A DNA stretch of 64,000 nucleotides, taken from assembly GCA_021234155.1 (NCBI GenBank), contig JAJEKV010000041.1, positions 4,330,829 to 4,394,828 on the forward strand. The letters are read 5' to 3'. This DNA is from Isoetes taiwanensis (lineage: Eukaryota; Streptophyta; Lycopodiopsida; Isoetales; Isoetaceae). Position numbers and translations under genes: made by a program. Of the stretch, positions 9,756 through 20,760 are shown piece by piece. Within the stretch, counting starts at the first letter, position 1; every line of letters starts with the position of its first letter. The notes under the pieces are model-generated. The model had not been told where the DNA came from. It did not search any database and saw nothing but the letters and a program-made list of their open reading frames with translations.

Positions 9756-10890
9756 AGACTCAGAAGCAGGACATGTAGGAAAGTAAGTGTCTTTGTACTT
9801 TCCGTATACCCCTTGTAAAAAACCATTGAGTTTGAAAGTTTTTAGAGATGGATGGCGGTATGAGATGACTCCTCAACCCTTCTCTCTGTGGGTGCGGTTT
9901 CGTTGGGATTTTAACGGTTCTCTTGTGTTTGTTTCTTCTTTGCCTTCTTATGCATGCAAATTGTGTGTAAACACGATCTTGTTAGAGAAAGCAGTGGCAA
10001 AAAACTATTCCAGAATACAAAATGTCTTGCGAAAAGGAAAAAACAAGGGCAAAAAGAGGACCAAAATGCCAAAACAACACTGCAATCTTGACAAAAAAAC
10101 AGGTCTAAACAAGTTTTAAAAGCAGAAAAAACACCTAAAGTCACTACAAAAATCACGGAAAAACTACCTTACAAAACAAAAGAACACGAATGTGTATTCC
10201 GGAATACACTTTCGCCTTTGAGGAAAGCGCGAGCGTGTATTCCGAATACACTTTCCTTTTCCTCAAAGGCGAAGTGTATTCCGAATACACTTTCGCCTTT
10301 CCTCAAGCGAAGTGTATTCGGAATACACTTACGCCTTCTCGAAAAGCGAAAGTGTATTCCGGAATACGCTACGCCTTCCCTCGGCGAAAGTGTATTCCGG
10401 AATACACATTAAATCTTTCCCTCGAAGCGTATTCAGGAATACACTTTAAGCGAGGGAAAAGCGAATGTGTATTCGGAATACACTTTCGCCTTCATCGTAA
10501 ATGTATTCGGAATAAAGCAGGACACACAAATGATTGTACCTTGTACTTTCTTACTCACCTCTCCATGTTTTCTCTATGAGTATCGGAATACTGACTCTGA
10601 ATATTATATTCGAAATACCGGGCGACTTCAGCTCGAATTTGGAATCAATACCCCAAGGCGCCAAAATTTCCTTTTAAAGGTGTCCATTCCCTCTTGCTCG
10701 TTTTTCTATGTGAAGTGGAATACGTTTGGCCTTCTTGTTACGCTCTAGTGTATTCGGGAATAGCTTTTAGTTTGCCTTTAAACTTAATTGTTGCGGGAAG
10801 TTCTACTTTTAGTAGGCGGGCTTGTATTACGGAATAAGAAAAGCTCTGCGATGAGAAACATTATCTAAACTCTACAATCGTTTTGCGCCT
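9756..10890. promoter_or_regulatory. Divergent intergenic region of the transposon
   Basis: This lies between the methyltransferase (leftward) and transposase (rightward) starts and must hold both promoters. It contains palindrome array 2 (10191-10514) and isolated sites near 10005-10020, 10747-10762 and 10823-10837. Apart from these, no conserved promoter box was recognised. Confidence 0.55.
10191..10514. repeat. Palindrome array 2, nine units at 35-44 bp spacing
   Basis: Units start near 10191, 10235, 10274, 10312, 10352, 10390, 10427, 10467 and 10501. They share GTGTATTC then GAATACAC; several have lost one central base (TTCCGAA or TTCGGAA instead of TTCCGGAA). Most spacers are themselves imperfect inverted repeats built on TTTCGCCTTT and AAAGCGAA, so the whole array could fold into alternating hairpins. 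It is more diverged than array 1. Confidence 0.9.
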
Positions 10891-10932
10891 TAAGATGACA
10901 AACCGCCGTCAACAAACTTCCACCACCTTTCG

Positions 10933-13900
10933 TTGTCTCAAGCTCGCTGCAGTTACGAGGACACGCTTGGGACCAACGTCGTTTTCTTCCAACACCGAAT
11001 TCTCCAGACTCCTACCTCTGCTTCATCGTTCTTGCTTCTCGAAGACACACCGAGTCCAGCACGTAACAGACTTCCACCACCCTTCCAACCGTCACCAAGT
11101 CCTGTAGACAGCACACTGGCATCTCCTTCCAAAGAATCACCACTAGTTCGGAGCGGGCTGCCACCACCCTTTGCTCCATCCCCGGGACCTGCAGAAGCTC
11201 CACAACAAAGGGTGCTCAAGAACAAGCTACCCCCCCCTTTTGTAGTTTCGCCTCCTTCGTGCAAACATACAAGGAACACAGAAAACACAGAAGACTGTGA
11301 GATTCACTACAATTTCTCTCACCAGGACTTCACTACAAATGAGGACGAAGCTCCAGCATGCACTCCTCTTCACACAACAAGGGTTGTGACACATGGATTT
11401 GCAGAATTCCAGTCCGCTCTAAAGGAGATGTTTGCAAGAACTCCTTTTCAAGATGGTACAAGAACAGCTGATGCCACAACCTCTTATGGGCCATCACCAC
11501 CCTTTAACACTGTACCCCCGCCTATTCCGGGAACAACTTCACGTGGTCTGTTTTCCTCTACAAGCACACCACTCAGGACAGAGGAAGTCACCCCCAGAGT
11601 AGAAGTTTCATCAGAAGATGAAGACACCAACGAGGAACAAAGAGATTACATGTTCTCAAGCCAATCTTCAAAGAAATTCAAGGTGGATTTTGGTTTGAGG
11701 GCTTGCTCCTCTGCAAGAAGAAGAAAAATCTTATGGATGAAACAGAAAATGAGGAGACTTTTGAGAACTAAATGCTGCTCATTGGGTTGCATCAACAGAG
11801 ACTTAACATGGCTAAATTACGAAAGCGGTTAGAGACAACTACTGAGTTCCATGACATTGGCGGACCCGAATGCCTACTTAGCTTATCATGTAAGACCAGA
11901 CCGCAAACACCTTCTTGCACTACATTAACCGCCAAGAAGTTTGCGAAATGTTTTATGGTTGTCCACCGTTTAGGGTCCACAAGAATGTCTAGAATACACA
12001 AAAAGATGGACAAAAATCCAAAGAATCGATGATCATTGTGGACCAAGAAGAGTTGTAACCATGCATGCCCTTCTTCTTTGTCCCTGGATGGAGAAATATT
12101 TTAGAGAAACATGTGAGAAGCTACCCTAACGACAACATGTATCATTTAACCGATAACATCACCAAAAAGATGTTTTTAATGAGTACAAAGAGACTTGCAC
12201 TTTCAGCTTCAAAGACATCTCTTACTCACACTTCACCGGTGTGGAAAAGTGAATTCGGTCTTGTGAAAATTCCTAGAAAACATAGAATGTCCGTTTGCTC
12301 GAGGTGTGCGAAATTAAAGAGTCAACGAAAACCGCAAAGACAGAGGTCGAAAAGAAGTAAGTTCATGTTCTCCAATCTCTCACTTGTTTTAGAGAAAATG
12401 CTTTGACCTGATTTCTTCTACGTGATATTGTGCAACGTGAAACCTTGCCGGACATCGTGAACAACAAGCGCGAGAGAGAGAAGAAAGCTTGCCAAGCATA
12501 GAAAAAAAAAAAAACTCTTGAACGTCCAACGCAATACATGTGTCTTGTGATTGATGGAATGGACCAAAAAAAACAACTCTACCACATTTCTTGAACATTC
12601 CTAAAGATGTGCCAGAGGAATGTTTTGTTAAGGTCCACCTTGTAGGAGCTATGGTCTTCAAAGGAAGTCTAAGGTGCAAAGTTTTTTTGACGTATCCAAA
12701 CTTGCATGGTGACCCCAACCTCACAATTACAATTCTTAACAAGGTCTTGTGCGAGCAAGAGCAATTACCACCAGTGCTTTATCTGCAACTTGACAATACT
12801 ACAAGGGAGAACAAGAATCAAACACTCTTTGCGTACTGTGCCATGTTAGTGGAGCTAGGGATCTTTAGAAAAGTGAAGCTCGGTTTCTTACTTGTAGGCC
12901 ACACTCATGATCAGATTGACCAAATGTTCAGCAGATTTTCTGTGCGCCTTAGAAGGAAGAAGGCTTTCTGTCTTCCTTCTTTAGTTCGAATTATTGAAGA
13001 TTCTTACACTCCTACTCCAAAGGTCGATCTTCTTAAAGAGATCGCTGATTTCGAGAGTTTGTTTTCTCTCAACGTTCAAACAGAGAACAAGCTTTGGAAC
13101 AAGTTGAATGATCTCACCTTTCAACATCATATCAAGTTCTACTTGAAGGATGGCCAAAGCTTCTTCTGAGGGAAGAAGTATACCACAACTAAGGACCGAG
13201 TCCGCCGAGGGATTACGCTTCCTTAAATATATTCCGCACACTTCCTTCATAGAACGTCTTTGAGCAACTTCCTCTCAAAAATCCTAAGGAGTCCAAGCGG
13301 AAGAAAAGTACCCCGAGTCATCCTTAAAAGCCATTGAAAATGGAATTTCCTCGAGCTTTAAGTACTTCTTAGAAGAAGATCGGATGTGGTGGAGTAATTT
13401 CTTTCTCGAGCAGTAAAATTGTTGTACAAAACATAGCTCTAAGACAGTTGCAAGAACCATTTCAATGGCCTAACACCTTCCATCAACCCCAGCACCAAGC
13501 AGGTCCAAGCAGTGCTACATTTGCACCTGAAGTAGAAGACGAGGAGGACCGAGTCATGTACCTCGGACCAAGACGCAGGAATGAGCCCCAAGGTAATATC
13601 ACAGAAATTACCAAAGGTATGCTAATTGCTCTTCCGACCCGAGGAGGATGACAAAGGTCGACCGCTTACGGATAGCAAAAGTGCTTGACATACCAAGGAG
13701 GAAGGCTTAGTCACTAAACTCAAGATTCATTGGCTTGCAACACGCCGAGAAAATGCTTTTGAAGGTAGATATGAGTTAGAAATGAGAAGCCAAGGAAAAG
13801 GGAGAAAGTCCAAGAAGGTGGGTTGTAGGGACGAAATTTGAACCTTAATGACGTGACTATATTGTGCTATGATTTTAAATTGAAATCTGACAATCGTCTA

Positions 13901-14125
13901 CGCCAGAAGACTATCAATTTGCTTAAAAAAGCTTGTAATTATGAAGAAGATGATGAAGAAGGTGGTGACAATGCTTCACCGTCTGTTGATAGTGATGAGG
14001 AAGATAACTCAAGCACTTCCTCGAGTGACAGTGAAAGAAGTGAAGGTGATGACGATGGCATAAATGAACATGAGGACGTCCTGGATCCCTCTCTCATCAC
14101 TCCTCACACTTTTGCACATAACTGA
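10933..14125 (+). pseudogene. DUF7869-like DDE transposase, decayed
   Basis: This is the probable transposase of the 8.5-kb element. The N-terminus (10933-11600) has four related Pro-rich motifs (RLPPPFQPSPSP type). After several frame changes a Cys motif follows (VCSRCAKL, near 12290). The catalytic-looking core comes next: VIDGMDQKK (Asp at 12553-12555), LQLDNTTRENKN (Asp at 12792) and GHTHDQIDQMFSRFS (Asp at 12909 and 12918). This D..D..(D/E) spacing suggests an RNase H fold. A C-terminal part (13700-13920) has KIHWLA and VTILCYDFKL, and the protein ends in an acidic Ser-rich tail (13950-14125). Such proteins are widespread in eukaryotes and largely uncharacterised. Multiple frameshifts and stops make it a pseudogene, although some breaks could be unrecognised introns. 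Confidence 0.72.
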
Positions 14126-14476
14126 GTCTTAGAAAAAGACTGTAAATTTTGATGTGAATATGAAGATTCTATCTTCAAATTTTGAGAATACTACAGTTTC
14201 AATTACAGACTTACTTCAATTTTTTGTTAAATATTTTATCCTCTGAAATTAGAGTTTCTCTCTTAAAACATACTTTAAGAACATTCTTTTTGCTAAGAAA
14301 AGTGACACTTTAAAAAAGTCAATTCCTTCGTTGCAAAAAAAATTTAGTCATTTCGGGGGGGGTCAAAATAGAATTTCATGCATCTTTTTTTTTTTTAACC
14401 TCATTTTACCCCCTTTTTCGTAAAAAAAAAGGGAATCTTTGCGGAATATTCCTTTTGCTCTCGTTTCAATGATTTG
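14126..14476. other. Transposon right subterminal region, no gene
   Basis: AT-rich sequence with T tracts follows the transposase. It contains the 10-bp palindrome GGAATATTCC at about 14443-14452, which resembles the array core, and AAAGGGAATCTTT, the inverse of a motif near the left end. Confidence 0.55.
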
Positions 14477-14501
14477 CTCCCGTTTAATACGCAATCTTGT
14501 T
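14477..14501 (-). repeat. Right terminal inverted repeat
   Basis: Read inward on the minus strand it begins AACAAGATTGC and ends ATTAAACGGGAG, matching the left repeat at 22 of 25 positions. The duplication ATTT follows at 14502-14505. Confidence 0.8.
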
Positions 14502-16240
14502 ATTTGTGGCAACTTCTAATGTTCTCAAAGCAGTCTTTGAAGATTGAAGGCCAGTAGTAACCTGATCTAAGTATATTTTTGGCATTTGTGTCTGCAGCAA
14601 AGTGACCTCCACATACACCATCATGGCAGGCTTTTAACACCAATTCTGCTTCAAACTTGTCCACACATCTTAGCAAGACACCTTCTTTGTTCACCCTGCC
14701 CAAAACATCACCAATTAGCCTAAACTTCTTGACCTTGTCTTTGAATCTCTTGTGTTGGCTCGGGCTCTGATTCTTTGGCAGTTCTCCCCTTTCAAGAAAG
14801 TTTCTAATGGCTTGTTGCCAGTCTTCCTCCTCAAGTAGGTTAATTGTAGCCTCTACGTGAGTGCTGCCTAGATCCTCCAAGTCTTCATACTTAAACAAAA
14901 CATCAGTAAGATAAGAGCTAGGATCCTTAGATTTTTTAGTTACCTGAATGTCTATATCATAGTCTTGCACTTTGCAAGCCCACCTGCATAGTTTGGCTTT
15001 CTGTGGTTTCTTTGCAAAGAGCAGGGGCAGTGGATTTTGCTTCATGAACACTTGAGTCTTGCTGTTCTGGATCAGGTGTCCCTGTTTGTCAAACAAATAC
15101 ATCAAAGCTGCTGCACTCTTCTCTAGCCTAGCATATCTCATTTCAATATTAGACCACATTTTGCTGGAAAAGGTCACAATATTGTTTCCTTGCATCAGAG
15201 CAAGGCCTACAGCTTTTTTGGTCACACTCAGGTAGGCTTGGAAGGGCTCAGATGTGTCTGGTGGCTTACGCAAGGTTGATTTGCATATGGCTTCAATGAT
15301 TGCCTCAAAGGAAGCTTGGCATGCCTCTGTCCACTCTACAGATATGAATTTGCTTCCTTTTTTTGAGAACTTCCTTCCTTTGGTCAAGTTTGTAATAGGA
15401 TGGACTGTATGAGAGAAGTGTGGCACATACATCCTTAAGAAGCTTGTCATGCCCAGAAAGCTCTTGACTTGCTTGATAGTCTTGGGTGGTGCTAAGTTCA
15501 TGAGGGCTTGGATCTTGCTTTCTGCCACCTGGATTCCTTGATCTGAGACCTCATGCCCAAGTAGATCCTCTTTTGAGCAAAAGAAAATGCATTTCCTTGG
15601 GTTTAAGCTCACTCCTCCTTTCCTGCACAAAGAATAGAGTCGTGTGAGGTATGTCATGTGATCCTTTAGCTTAGTATTGACACACAGATCATCTAAATAA
15701 ACTCTGAACAAACTAAGAGCCATATCCTTGAAAATGGTGTCCATTGCTCTTTGAAATGTGGCAGATGCATTCATAAGTCCAAAGGGCATTTTTTTCATGG
15801 CAAAAGTCCCCCAAGGTGTGACAAAAGATGTCTTGGCTTGATCCTCTTCTTTGATACTGATCTGGTTAAAACCTGAGAAGCCATCTAAGAATGAATAGAC
15901 CTCCTTTGCCTGCAACACTTCCTCAAGAAAAGGCAGAGGATAGATTGTTGTCTTGTTCAAATCCCTGTAATCAATGCATATCCTAATGGTTTTGTTCCTT
16001 TTTTCAACAGGCACAATGCAAGACAACCAATCAGGATTAATTATTTCCTTTATGACTTCAGCATCTTTCATTTTGAAGAGTTCTTCCCTAATGAGATCTA
16101 ACAAAGAACTATTAATTCTTCTAAGTTTTTGCACAACTGGTTTTGATTTTTCTTTTATCTTAATTTCAAACTCACAAACACTCTTATCTACTCCTAAAAT
16201 TCCTTATAATCCCAAGCAAAAACATCATTCCAAGTATTAA
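14500..16240 (-). pseudogene. Gypsy reverse transcriptase, RNase H and integrase zinc finger
   Basis: An open frame of 544 residues runs from 16134 to 14500. It shows RT motifs in order: the RICIDYRDLNK box, SFLDGFSGFNQI, FAMKKMPFGLMNA and the catalytic VYLDDL. A degenerate gypsy RNase H follows, then the integrase H-H-C-C finger up to GHFAADTNAKN and the first Cys. A stop supplied by the inserted transposon ends the frame. Upstream of 16134 the protein continues in another frame to about 16310 (NTWNDVFAWDYKEF), so at least one frameshift is present. It is the polymerase of the giant gypsy element, and the archaeal-type RNase H lies directly upstream. Confidence 0.9.
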
Positions 16241-16318
16241 AAAAACTTACAAATGCTTCCCTCTCTTCTTCTTTGAACATGTCTCCCACATACAAGACCC
16301 TATCTTCATTGTTTTTTC

Positions 16319-17074
16319 TCACCTTGCATTGATTAACAAGATTGGATAGAGTTGCTGAAGCTCCTCATCCTCCAGATCTTCCTCCTTGATGGCTCCCTTA
16401 GCTAGATGCTCCAAGAGCACATCTCTGCATAGGGAGTCTGCTTCAGAATTAAGCTCTCTAGGTATGTGCTGCAATTCCCAGGTTGTGAACTTTGCTAGTG
16501 CCTCCAATGCTTGATCCTTGAGTTTTATCATTTCTTCATGTTTTGCCTGATAGTATCCTTCAATTTGCCTGCATATGAGTTAAAAATCTCCAAAGATAAC
16601 AAGGTTAGTCACACCCAAATGGTTAGCTTCTTGAAGACCTGCAATTAGTGCCTTATATTCTGCCATATTTGAAGTTAGATTCTAATAGATTCTCCCTACC
16701 CAAGGGGGATTCACTCATGTATAAGGGGGATATGCCATCTGCGTGCATGGGGTGGCAAAAAACCCCCCTGTATACGGATTTTTAAAAGCAAATTTTGACC
16801 CCTTCCGAATAAAAATTACCTAGGATAGTGCAAAAAATACCAGAAAAAGGACCCCCTGCCGACCGTATATGTACGAAAATGGGTCCAAAAAACCCCCTCC
16901 CCGTGCATGCACATGGTTTATACGCCCAAAACTGTGAACTCCCCTTGTCCCTACCTTGGTTAGCAATCTGTTGTCTTTATCTTTTATGATTGCAGTATAT
17001 GAAGCTATGCTTAGCCTTTTTAACACACCCCCATCAAACCACATGTAAGCACTCATTTCCTTTTGCATACCTTT
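16319..17074 (-). pseudogene. Archaeal-type RNase H domain, upstream of RT
   Basis: This is a second RNase H in the same element. The N-terminal strand carries FDGG (Asp codon about 17033-17035) and ASYTAIIKDKDNRLL. The rest reads NMAEYKALIAGLQEA (near 16640-16680), VIFGDF, and WELQHIPRELNSEADSL (16440-16490). AEYKAL, GD and EAD match the Glu/Asp positions expected of the RNH fold. A 247-bp hAT MITE splits the domain between its first and second halves. An in-frame TAG remains at the repaired junction and another stop follows VIFGDF. In plant Tat elements an additional RNase H is established knowledge, but it is usually placed after the RT/RNase H. Here it is between protease and RT. Confidence 0.8.
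16701..16947. mobile_element. 247-bp hAT MITE
   Basis: The ends are CAAGGGGGATTCAC and the complement of CAAGGGGAGTTCAC (12 of 14 match). TCCCTACC is perfectly duplicated at 16693-16700 and 16948-16955. Eight-base duplications and CARGGG termini are hAT hallmarks. No protein is encoded. It sits inside the archaeal-type RNase H of the gypsy element. Confidence 0.88.
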
Positions 17075-17178
17075 GTGCACCTCCAAGGGCAGATTTTCTT
17101 TCACAAGATTTCTTTGTGAGCTACAAGGTGCATTTCCTCCTCTAGTCTCGATAAAGTATTCTCCAATTTGCCTGGGAA

Positions 17179-17559
17179 TCAACATCTCCTTTTGAATAGA
17201 GTGGTAAGACTCAACTCACCTAGTTTGTTGAAAAGTGTAACAGTTCTTCTCCCATCCGAGATGGTACATTCTCCTTTTGACCAAACTGGCCTTGCATCCA
17301 CAGTTGATAGCCATCTTCTCCCTAATAATAAGTCATAAATTTCTGACTTTTCATTAGCTCCCTCAAATGCCACCACAACAAAATTAGCAGCTACCTTGAT
17401 TCCTTCAATATCAATTGCCACATCACTCACCATGCCTACAGGATTGATTCTTGAGTTGGAGAAGGATTTTAGGATCATAGGGGCCTTTTTGTCCACCTCC
17501 AACCCACTGAGTTTTATAATATGATGTGGCATGACATTCAAAGGTGATCCCCCATCTAA
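17179..17559 (-). pseudogene. Gypsy aspartic protease, main part
   Basis: Retroviral-type aspartic protease that matures the gag-pol polyprotein. The active-site region reads DGGSPLNVMPHH, Gly replacing the usual Thr/Ser of DTG/DSG. It is followed by the flap-like VSDVAIDIEGIKVAANFVVV and the hydrophobic YDLLLGRRWL, standing for the conserved ILG motif. Helitron 1 interrupts the gene exactly at 17559/17560, just upstream of the DGG codons, and the N-terminal strand continues at 21135. The segment otherwise remains open and runs into a stop before the RNase H segment. Confidence 0.85.
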
Positions 17560-17792
17560 TCTACTTATTTAAAATGTTTTTGGGGTGGGTGTCTCCCTTT
17601 TTTCGGCCGCCGGTAACGCTGGTAACACTCCATTTTCCGGCCAAAAGCGTGATTTTGGCACCGGAAAATCCAAAAAAAAAAAAACAATCGTTGCTTTTTT
17701 TTTTTCCTTTAGGCGGTGGACGTTTTTGGTGGGGGGAAGTAGATAACGGGAAGAAGACCGCCATTACGAAGAGAGAACAGAGAGGAGAGAAT

Positions 17793-18127
17793 ATGGCGGT
17801 CTTCAATCGAATCACATACAGAACAATAGCAGCAGGTTGAACTCCGCTGCGTAACCTTCAAGGAATAAGCTTGGCTTGCTCGAACCGCCTCAACTATCCG
17901 GCAGCAGCTTCAGGCGCACACCAGGTTTAGAGTTTAGGGTTGTCAAGTTCTTCAATATCAGAGTTTGTGTCCAGTCAATATCATCAGGCGATTACGAACT
18001 GCTGGCCGCTGGAAGGAATAAAAAAGTAAACTGTTTTATGGAGCATTTGGGTTTTTCAGACTTCTTATATTTCTTGCTGTTTTGCAGAAATCCAACTCTG
18101 TTTTGCAGAAATTCAACTCTATTTTGA
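17793..18127 (+). other. Possible captured first exon
   Basis: A plus-strand start MAVFNRITYRTIAAG is followed in another frame by LRNLQGISLACSNRLNYP and AAASGAHQ before a possible GT. It is Arg/Ser/Ala-rich without acidic residues, like a mitochondrial or plastid targeting peptide. Helitrons often carry host exons. The gene is not recognised and the frame is broken. Confidence 0.3.
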
Positions 18128-20104
18128 ATGCACGTAAGTTTTTTTTACCATAGATTACAGGCCCTTGATTCTTCTACTCTTTCCTTACATCTTCTGATTG
18201 AGAATGTGCTGCTTTTCTGTCTTTGATCTTTGCATTAGAACAGGGGTTTGGACGTTTTGGCCATCCACATATTATTCCAGGTTGCAACATATAAAGGTGT
18301 ACAGATGGTTAGGAATATTTTCTCATTTGTTATAAATATGTAAAAGATTAATTATTTTATAAGTAATTGCCTATTTAAGTCACACACTCATTGAATAAAG
18401 TCTGACAATAGACTGAGCATTATAAATAGCATGAAGCTGCTCGTATTAGCCTATTCTTGAAGCCTTTTCATCCCACTGTCAAATTTCAGAACCACACATT
18501 TTTCTTTCTTTGCATGAGCATTCCATAAAACTCCATAGAAAATTCAAATTTGTTTTGTTCTGTGCATTGCATGTCATTCTCATACTCAGTTTTTGCAAAG
18601 TTCATTCTAACAACAATGATTTCTAGACTTATGCATTTCGTTTTTGTATAAACAAAATCTTTTTGAGCATTTGAGGATATGTTGAAGATATGATCGATTT
18701 TTGCAGGGGTTTTCTCTAGCATAAATGATCGATTTTATGATGTAGCCTCAGCACAGACAGCATCAACAATAGTCTCAGCTGGTATGCCCATGGCATTCCT
18801 ACCAATGTGTAAGATTAGATTTGCTTTTCTAATTACTGACATCATGCTATGTTCAGCCAGCGATGCAGTCAACGATGCAAGCTATAACTCTGAACGCCAT
18901 ATTTGGAATGCATCTGTTCCACTATGATGGGACTAATGGGGACTATGTCAGGTTCCTCTGGATGGACACCTCCTCGCAGTGGTAGACTCAAACATCCCAA
19001 TCGGCGTGCTTTCTCTATCATCATCTCCAGAGCAACAAAGAACGGTGAGCCTTTGTGCCTTCAATACAGTAGTTGTTGTATTTGAAATGCATTTCTAATG
19101 GCTTAGTTATTTTCAAATGCTGGGAGAGCAACTATATACCTTGGTGGATCAACTGGAGCATGACCATGCTGGCAAAGTCACTGATATGCTTTTAGAGATG
19201 GTCACTGTTAATAAATTTCTAGACTCTGGGATTTGTCCAGTGGGATTTGTCCAGTATACAAGTATACAGAAGGTTGTTTCAAACGAGTATTAAAGTTAAG
19301 GTAGCATGGATCTTCTAGAAGGCAACACATCTCGATATTAAGAGAAAACTATTGTATGAGAAGAAATTTATGTTACCTTGATGTGACATGGCTCAGAGCG
19401 AGAGTTTGCTTTGTAGCAGACATTGAGACAGGCGTCTTGCTCTGTTTGTTTTATAGTCATTCATAATTTCCTTTGGCTCCTGACCATTATTATTGGTAGT
19501 ATAACTATTTGCAGCAACAAATGTGCTTGAACTGTCTGGTTTCGTGAAGTACCTAGGAGGCATGCTGATCTGGATTTTGTCGTCTAGCTCAGCTTGAAGA
19601 CTTTTGTATCCACCATTTTAGTATTTCCAAATTCTACTTTAAGGTCACCTTCTCTCTTCTCATCATATCTTACAGTTATGTTTATTATATTTTGCGGATC
19701 TTAGGATACCCAAGGAAGAGAATATTCTGATACCCCATAGGTTGAGTTGATAATGGCATGGAGCTGTGAGAACATGTAGTTTGTCCAGTTTGCCTGTTTT
19801 GTGTAAATTGCTTTGCAGAGGCCAGCTACAATGAATGTAAGACATGCTGTATTGACAAGTGCTGGGAGACTGCAACAAGTCATGTTCGTCTACATATTTT
19901 AGAACTTTTATCTCCAATTTCCTGCTGGACAATAGTGCAAGATGATAAGCGGAGTTGCATTATTTTCACACTTCATTTATCCAATTTGATTTTCCTTTTT
20001 AAAGCAATTGCATGTTGATTTGTTTACTGTTTTGTGCAAATATGAGAGGACTGAGACAAAATAAACAACTATCATGATGTAAGGCAACAAATAAATCAAA
20101 TATA
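18128..20104. other. Helitron 1 interior, unassigned
   Basis: Short open pieces occur (for example around 18760-18825 and 18903-19050, the latter SGSSGWTPPRSGRLKHPN), possibly exon and intron debris of a captured gene. None has a recognisable domain. Confidence 0.3.
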
Positions 20105-20760
20105 AAAAACAATGCCTTATCCACGTACTAAAGGATATATCAATTAAGTTCACTATTTCCAATGTACTAAAGGATATATCAATTAAGTTCACTATTTCCA
20201 CTAATACATTCTTCGATAAATCATACTAGCAACGAAAACAAATTTGGTTTAAGGCAATGAGTTGATCATTTTCCTTTTTGTAATTCCATAAAAGTTGTGA
20301 CAAGTTTGCTGGCAATTGCATGTTTGTTCAGAGGTACCGCTATTGCAAGTTGACCTTCTTGACCATGGTGAGGCAAATAATTCTTCTTACATTGTATTAA
20401 TAATTTCTCAAGGGTTGCATTACAATTGAGACATTCCCAGGGACATTGCTCTATTGGATGTTGGTTGATCTCAATGCATTATTATTCTTGAGTCAATCAA
20501 ATATCACTTCAAAGCGATCATAGTCAATCACGTTGAATACAAGAACTATTATTACCCCTCTTCCAATGTTATTTTCACAATGCCAATGCTAATATTTTAT
20601 AATAAGCCGATAACATTGTTATTCTTGAATCAATCGAATATCACTACACGTTGAAGCACTATTAATGCCCCTCCTCCACTATTAATGCCCCTCTTCCAAT
20701 GTTATTTTCACAATGCCAATGCCAATGCTAAGATTTTATAATAAGCCGATGGGTTAAGCA
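20105..20760. repeat. Short duplications inside Helitron 1
   Basis: The phrase ACTAAAGGATATATCAATTA is tandemly repeated about 41 bp apart (20127 and 20166). Farther on, a segment containing ATTATTCTTGAGTCAATC and CCCCTCTTCCAATGTTATTT is present twice (about 20470-20610 and 20620-20750). Confidence 0.7.

Larger units (their letters stand above)
5980..14501. mobile_element. 8.5-kb DNA transposon with ParB-methyltransferase and DDE-like genes
   Basis: The element is delimited exactly because it interrupts an integrase gene. Its two ends form 25-bp terminal inverted repeats that differ at only three positions, and ATTT is duplicated outside. Inside are two divergently oriented decayed genes: a ParB-like/DNA methyltransferase fusion on the minus strand (9755-6334) and a DUF7869-like transposase on the plus strand (10933-14125). 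The 1.1-kb intergenic region and the methyltransferase introns carry arrays of a palindromic motif. A 4-bp duplication with AACA termini does not match the plant families I know well (hAT 8 bp, Mutator 9 bp, CACTA 3 bp, Harbinger TWA), so no superfamily is assigned. Confidence 0.8.

Noticed and set aside
7987-10514. CRISPR-like arrays (regular repeats with spacers)
   Set aside because: Repeats are perfect palindromes, spacers are related to each other rather than unique, no cas genes are present and the context is eukaryotic.
7809-10748. Open frames rich in CVFRNTH and MCIPEYT motifs
   Set aside because: They are translations of the palindrome arrays in several frames and both strands.
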